A DNA stretch of 8,481 nucleotides. It comes from Rhodospirillaceae bacterium. GTDB taxonomy: Bacteria > Pseudomonadota > Alphaproteobacteria > Rhodospirillales > Rhodospirillaceae. The notes under the pieces are model-generated. The model saw nothing but the letters and a program-made list of their open reading frames with translations. It searched no databases and was not told where the DNA came from. The translations under genes were made by a program, and so were the position numbers. This document shows positions 6,163 to 8,481 of the stretch, in pieces. The stretch covers positions 6,625 through 15,105 of the forward strand of contig NZGX01000039.1 of NCBI GenBank assembly GCA_002691085.1. Direction: 5' to 3'. How positions within the stretch are numbered: position 1 is the stretch's first letter; each line of letters starts with the position of its first letter.

Positions 6163-7626
6163 ATGAAAGTTAATAGAAGAAATTTAATAAAGATTGGTTT
6201 GTTAGCTAGTACATCTTTATCAAGTTCTAAGTCTAAATCTAAATCTAAACCTGAAGATGTAAGTGATGTGATAGTTATTGGGGCAGGACTCTCAGGTTTA
6301 TATTCTGCAATTCTTCTGGAGGAGACTGGTCTTAAGGTTCGTGTCCTCGAAGGAAGAGATAGAGTTGGTGGGCGTTTATTTAGTGCTCGTGATGTTGAGG
6401 GTAATCCAGAATGGGGAGGGGACTCTATTCTTGGAGGGTATGGTAGGATGCAAGATATATCAGAGAGGCTTGGTATTCAACTTGTAGATCATCAATCAAG
6501 AAGAGACCTTTCTCCTGAGTCTCATAAAGATCCTACATCTACTGAATTAGCACTTAATGGTGAATTAATTCCACGAGAAAAATGGCCACTCCACCCTTTA
6601 AATGTTATGCCTAAAGGCGATAAGAATAGGTTTCCTGGCAGGGGCTATTTCCAAGCTCTTATTGGAAAACACAATCCCCTGGATTCTTTTGAAGATTGGC
6701 TTGATCCCGATAGTTCAAAGTATGATGTCTCAATCTATGATTTCTTTAAGTTACAAGGCTGGTCAGATGAAGCAATTGATCTAAACTATAATACAAACGT
6801 TCAGTATGGAACATCTGCACACGATATTTCAGCTTTAATGTGGTATTTTACGCAAGCATGGTTCAAGACTCAGAGTGAAATTGATAGAGTTGCTTTTAAA
6901 GCACCGGGTGGTAACCAGAGTATTCCAGAAGCTATGGCAAATTCCCTAAGTGGAGAAGTTTTGCTCAACAAAAAAGTAATAGGTATAAGAAGTGAAAAGT
7001 CTTTTGTTGAAGTGTACTGTGAAGACGGGAGTATAAGTAAAGCAAAAAAAGTTATTTGTTCATTACCAATTCCAATAATGAGATGGGTAAAATTTGATCC
7101 GATACTTCCTTCATTAAAGGCTAAAGCAATTATGACGGCTCCTGTCCAAAAAATTACAAAAGTAATATTGGTACCTAAAGAGCCTTTTTGGCTTGAAGAT
7201 GGATTTAGTCCAGCAATGTGGACGAATACAGACTGTGGTGAAGTTAGAGCATTACGAGAGGGTGATGATCCAAATAAAATTACATGTTTAATGGCGTGGG
7301 CAAGAGGGTATTTAGCAGATAAATTAGATATTCTTGGAGAAGAAGGAAGTATTCAAAAGGTTATTGAAGATTATGAGCGTATAAGGCCAAGTTCAAAAGG
7401 TAAATTAATAGGTGCAGGAGTTAAATCTTGGCAATCAGACCCTTATGCAGCAGGTGATTGGGCAGTTTGGCTTCCTGGTACTGTTACTAAAATGGTAAAA
7501 GCAATAAGTAACCCACTCAAAAGAATTCACTTTTGTGGAGAACATACGGCTACCTCTAATCGAGGCATGGAGGGAGCTATGGAATCTGGTGAACGTGCTG
7601 CTTTTGAGGTATTAGATGAAATTTAA
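6163..7626 (+). CDS. Tat-exported FAD-dependent amine-oxidase-like protein (first of tandem pair)
   Basis: This 487-residue protein has normal length for the flavin monoamine oxidase/L-amino-acid oxidase superfamily. The N-terminus NRRNLIKIG (4-12) is a twin-arginine motif followed by a short hydrophobic run, so it is probably exported folded with its flavin. A low-complexity SKSKSKSK linker (22-29) follows. The FAD Rossmann motif is VIVIGAGLSGLYSA (36-49), with Glu63 for the ribose and VGGR at 68-71. GNPEWGGDSILGG (80-92) is the usual second flavin-contact region. Lys333 in the KVILVPKEPFW stretch aligns with the conserved flavin-N5 lysine of MAO. The C-terminal FAD motif is FCGEHTATSNRGMEGAMESG (457-476). 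The cysteine that covalently holds FAD in mammalian MAO is Asp432 here, so FAD is non-covalent. The aromatic-cage tyrosine before MEGA appears missing, so it may not be a true amine oxidase. It shares an 11-base overlap with its downstream paralogue. Confidence 0.85.
   Translation: MKVNRRNLIKIGLLASTSLSSSKSKSKSKPEDVSDVIVIGAGLSGLYSAILLEETGLKVRVLEGRDRVGGRLFSARDVEGNPEWGGDSILGGYGRMQDISERLGIQLVDHQSRRDLSPESHKDPTSTELALNGELIPREKWPLHPLNVMPKGDKNRFPGRGYFQALIGKHNPLDSFEDWLDPDSSKYDVSIYDFFKLQGWSDEAIDLNYNTNVQYGTSAHDISALMWYFTQAWFKTQSEIDRVAFKAPGGNQSIPEAMANSLSGEVLLNKKVIGIRSEKSFVEVYCEDGSISKAKKVICSLPIPIMRWVKFDPILPSLKAKAIMTAPVQKITKVILVPKEPFWLEDGFSPAMWTNTDCGEVRALREGDDPNKITCLMAWARGYLADKLDILGEEGSIQKVIEDYERIRPSSKGKLIGAGVKSWQSDPYAAGDWAVWLPGTVTKMVKAISNPLKRIHFCGEHTATSNRGMEGAMESGERAAFEVLDEI
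6226..6249 (+). repeat. Four tandem TCTAAR hexamers in frame, encoding Ser-Lys x4
   Basis: One TCTAAG and three TCTAAA units lie in frame between the Tat signal and the FAD domain of the first oxidase and encode (SK)4. Hexamer gain or loss would lengthen or shorten the linker without breaking the frame. The paralogue downstream lacks the repeat, which suggests that it arose after the duplication. Confidence 0.8.
7606..7609 (+). promoter_or_regulatory. Ribosome binding site of the second oxidase, inside the first gene
   Basis: GAGG lies six bases before the ATG at 7616 and is embedded in the last codons of the first oxidase. It is the best Shine-Dalgarno of this operon and fixes the start at 7616, giving an 11-base overlap typical of translational coupling. 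Confidence 0.65.
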
Positions 7627-8481
7627 AAATATCTCCTCAATAAATCGTAGAGGTTTTAGTCTATCACTTCTCTCTTCTGCACTAGTTGGTGCAAGAAGTT
7701 CAAAGTTTTATAAAGACCTGGATGTTTTGGTAATTGGGGCAGGTTTATCTGGATTGTACGCAGCTGAAATACTTTCTAAAGAGGGTTTAAAGGTAGCTGT
7801 TATTGAAGGAAATAATCGTTTAGGAGGAAGGATTCAAAGCTTAAGGCATTTACAAGGAAATCCTGAAGCTGGAGGTGATTCCATCCTTGGAGGATATGGT
7901 CGAGTAAGAAATTTAGTGAAAGACTATAATCTTTCTCTAATAGATCACGCAAAGAGAAGAGGTTTGTCAGATAAGGAAATAGTCTATGGCGGTTCCATTA
8001 TTGAAAAAAGTCAGTGGGAAAATCATAGCTTAAATTTTATGCCCGAGGACTCAAAAAAGGAGTTCCCAGGTAGAAAATATTTTGAAAAAATAGTGTTAAA
8101 AAATAATCCTCTAGAGTCTTTTGAAGATTGGAATGATTTATCAAGTAAAAAATATGATTCTTCCGTATATGAATTTCTTAGGAAACTTGGATGGTCAGAC
8201 AATACAATTATACAAAATTATGAAACAAATATTGGTCGAGGAAATTCATCTCATGATTGTTCAATCCTAAGTTGGTATTTTCGAGTAGGTTGGGATAAAT
8301 TACAAAAAAATATTGAAGATGTAGCTTTTAAAGTTAGGGGGGGTAACCAAACACTTATTGAAGCCATCGCATCATCTTTCTCAGGAGATATTTTACTCAA
8401 TAAAATAGTAAGGGGCATAAGACAAAGTAACCGACAGGTTGAGGTTATTTGTAATGATGGTACAAGTTTTGTTTCAAAAAA
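7616..8481 (+). CDS. Second Tat-exported flavin amine-oxidase-like paralogue, C-terminus cut by window edge
   Basis: The frame is open from ATG 7616 to the right edge (288 complete codons plus 2 bases). It begins with a clear twin-arginine signal, NRRGFSLSLLSSALVGA (10-26), better than that of its neighbour. The FAD-binding motif is VLVIGAGLSGLYAAEIL (37-53), with Glu64 and LGGR at 69-72, then GNPEAGGDSILGGYGR (81-96), matching its neighbour closely. About half the residues are identical to the first oxidase by eye, and about two thirds in the Rossmann region. It lacks the SK linker and carries a deletion of about eight to ten residues after the DH at 110-111. Shared landmarks are ESFEDW (167-172), LGWSD (191-195) and AFKVRGGNQ (237-245). 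The 7-G run at 8337-8343 does not disturb the frame. The catalytic C-terminal half is outside the window, so activity cannot be judged. The pair most likely arose by tandem duplication and could act as a heterodimer. Confidence 0.83.
   Translation, partial: MKFKNISSINRRGFSLSLLSSALVGARSSKFYKDLDVLVIGAGLSGLYAAEILSKEGLKVAVIEGNNRLGGRIQSLRHLQGNPEAGGDSILGGYGRVRNLVKDYNLSLIDHAKRRGLSDKEIVYGGSIIEKSQWENHSLNFMPEDSKKEFPGRKYFEKIVLKNNPLESFEDWNDLSSKKYDSSVYEFLRKLGWSDNTIIQNYETNIGRGNSSHDCSILSWYFRVGWDKLQKNIEDVAFKVRGGNQTLIEAIASSFSGDILLNKIVRGIRQSNRQVEVICNDGTSFVSK

Noticed and set aside
6278..6784. Two short plus-strand frames inside the first oxidase
   Set aside because: They are out of frame with a well-supported FAD domain and have no ribosome site or domain.
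8337..8343. Run of seven G as a phase-variation switch in the second oxidase
   Set aside because: The frame is intact and encodes the GGNQ motif also found in the paralogue, so the run is explained by coding; a single sequence cannot show variation.

Overview
The window is gene-dense DNA, clearly A+T-rich by eye, from a Gram-negative bacterium. Every start has a Sec or Tat export signal or a cytosolic N-terminus of bacterial type, gaps are short, and stops are TAA or TAG. The style (low G+C, tiny intergenic gaps, exported flavo-oxidases and amidohydrolase) fits a free-living, probably marine, proteobacterium with a streamlined genome. That placement is an inference, because no rRNA, tRNA or marker gene is present. 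I see no mobile element, CRISPR array or RNA gene.

Layout: seven genes in four alternating transcription blocks. (1) 1-1010, minus: a cytosolic FAD-binding PCMH-type oxidase, truncated by the left edge. (2) 1046-2032 and 2096-3445, plus: a zinc-free MDR oxidoreductase resembling 2-enoyl thioester reductases, then an exported metal-dependent amidohydrolase. (3) 3462-5324, minus: an exported protein made almost wholly of WD40 repeats, which I read as 14 blades. (4) 5348 to the right edge, plus: an exported CHASE-like sensor domain with no output domain, followed by two tandem paralogous Tat-type flavin amine-oxidase-like proteins. The second overlaps the first by 11 bases and runs off the window.

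Two divergent pairs are very tight: 35 bases between blocks 1 and 2, and 23 bases between blocks 3 and 4. Blocks 2 and 3 converge with only 16 bases between stops. The divergent promoters must therefore lie partly or wholly inside neighbouring coding sequence.

The most interesting part is 3462-8481. Four consecutive genes there are all predicted to be exported: a large propeller scaffold, a CHASE-like binding domain that stops where the second membrane helix and output module would normally begin, and a pair of paralogous flavoenzymes. A plausible but unproven reading is a periplasmic oxidase module in which the CHASE-like protein and the propeller recognise or hold the substrate or partner. 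Gene order and shared export are the only evidence for this link.
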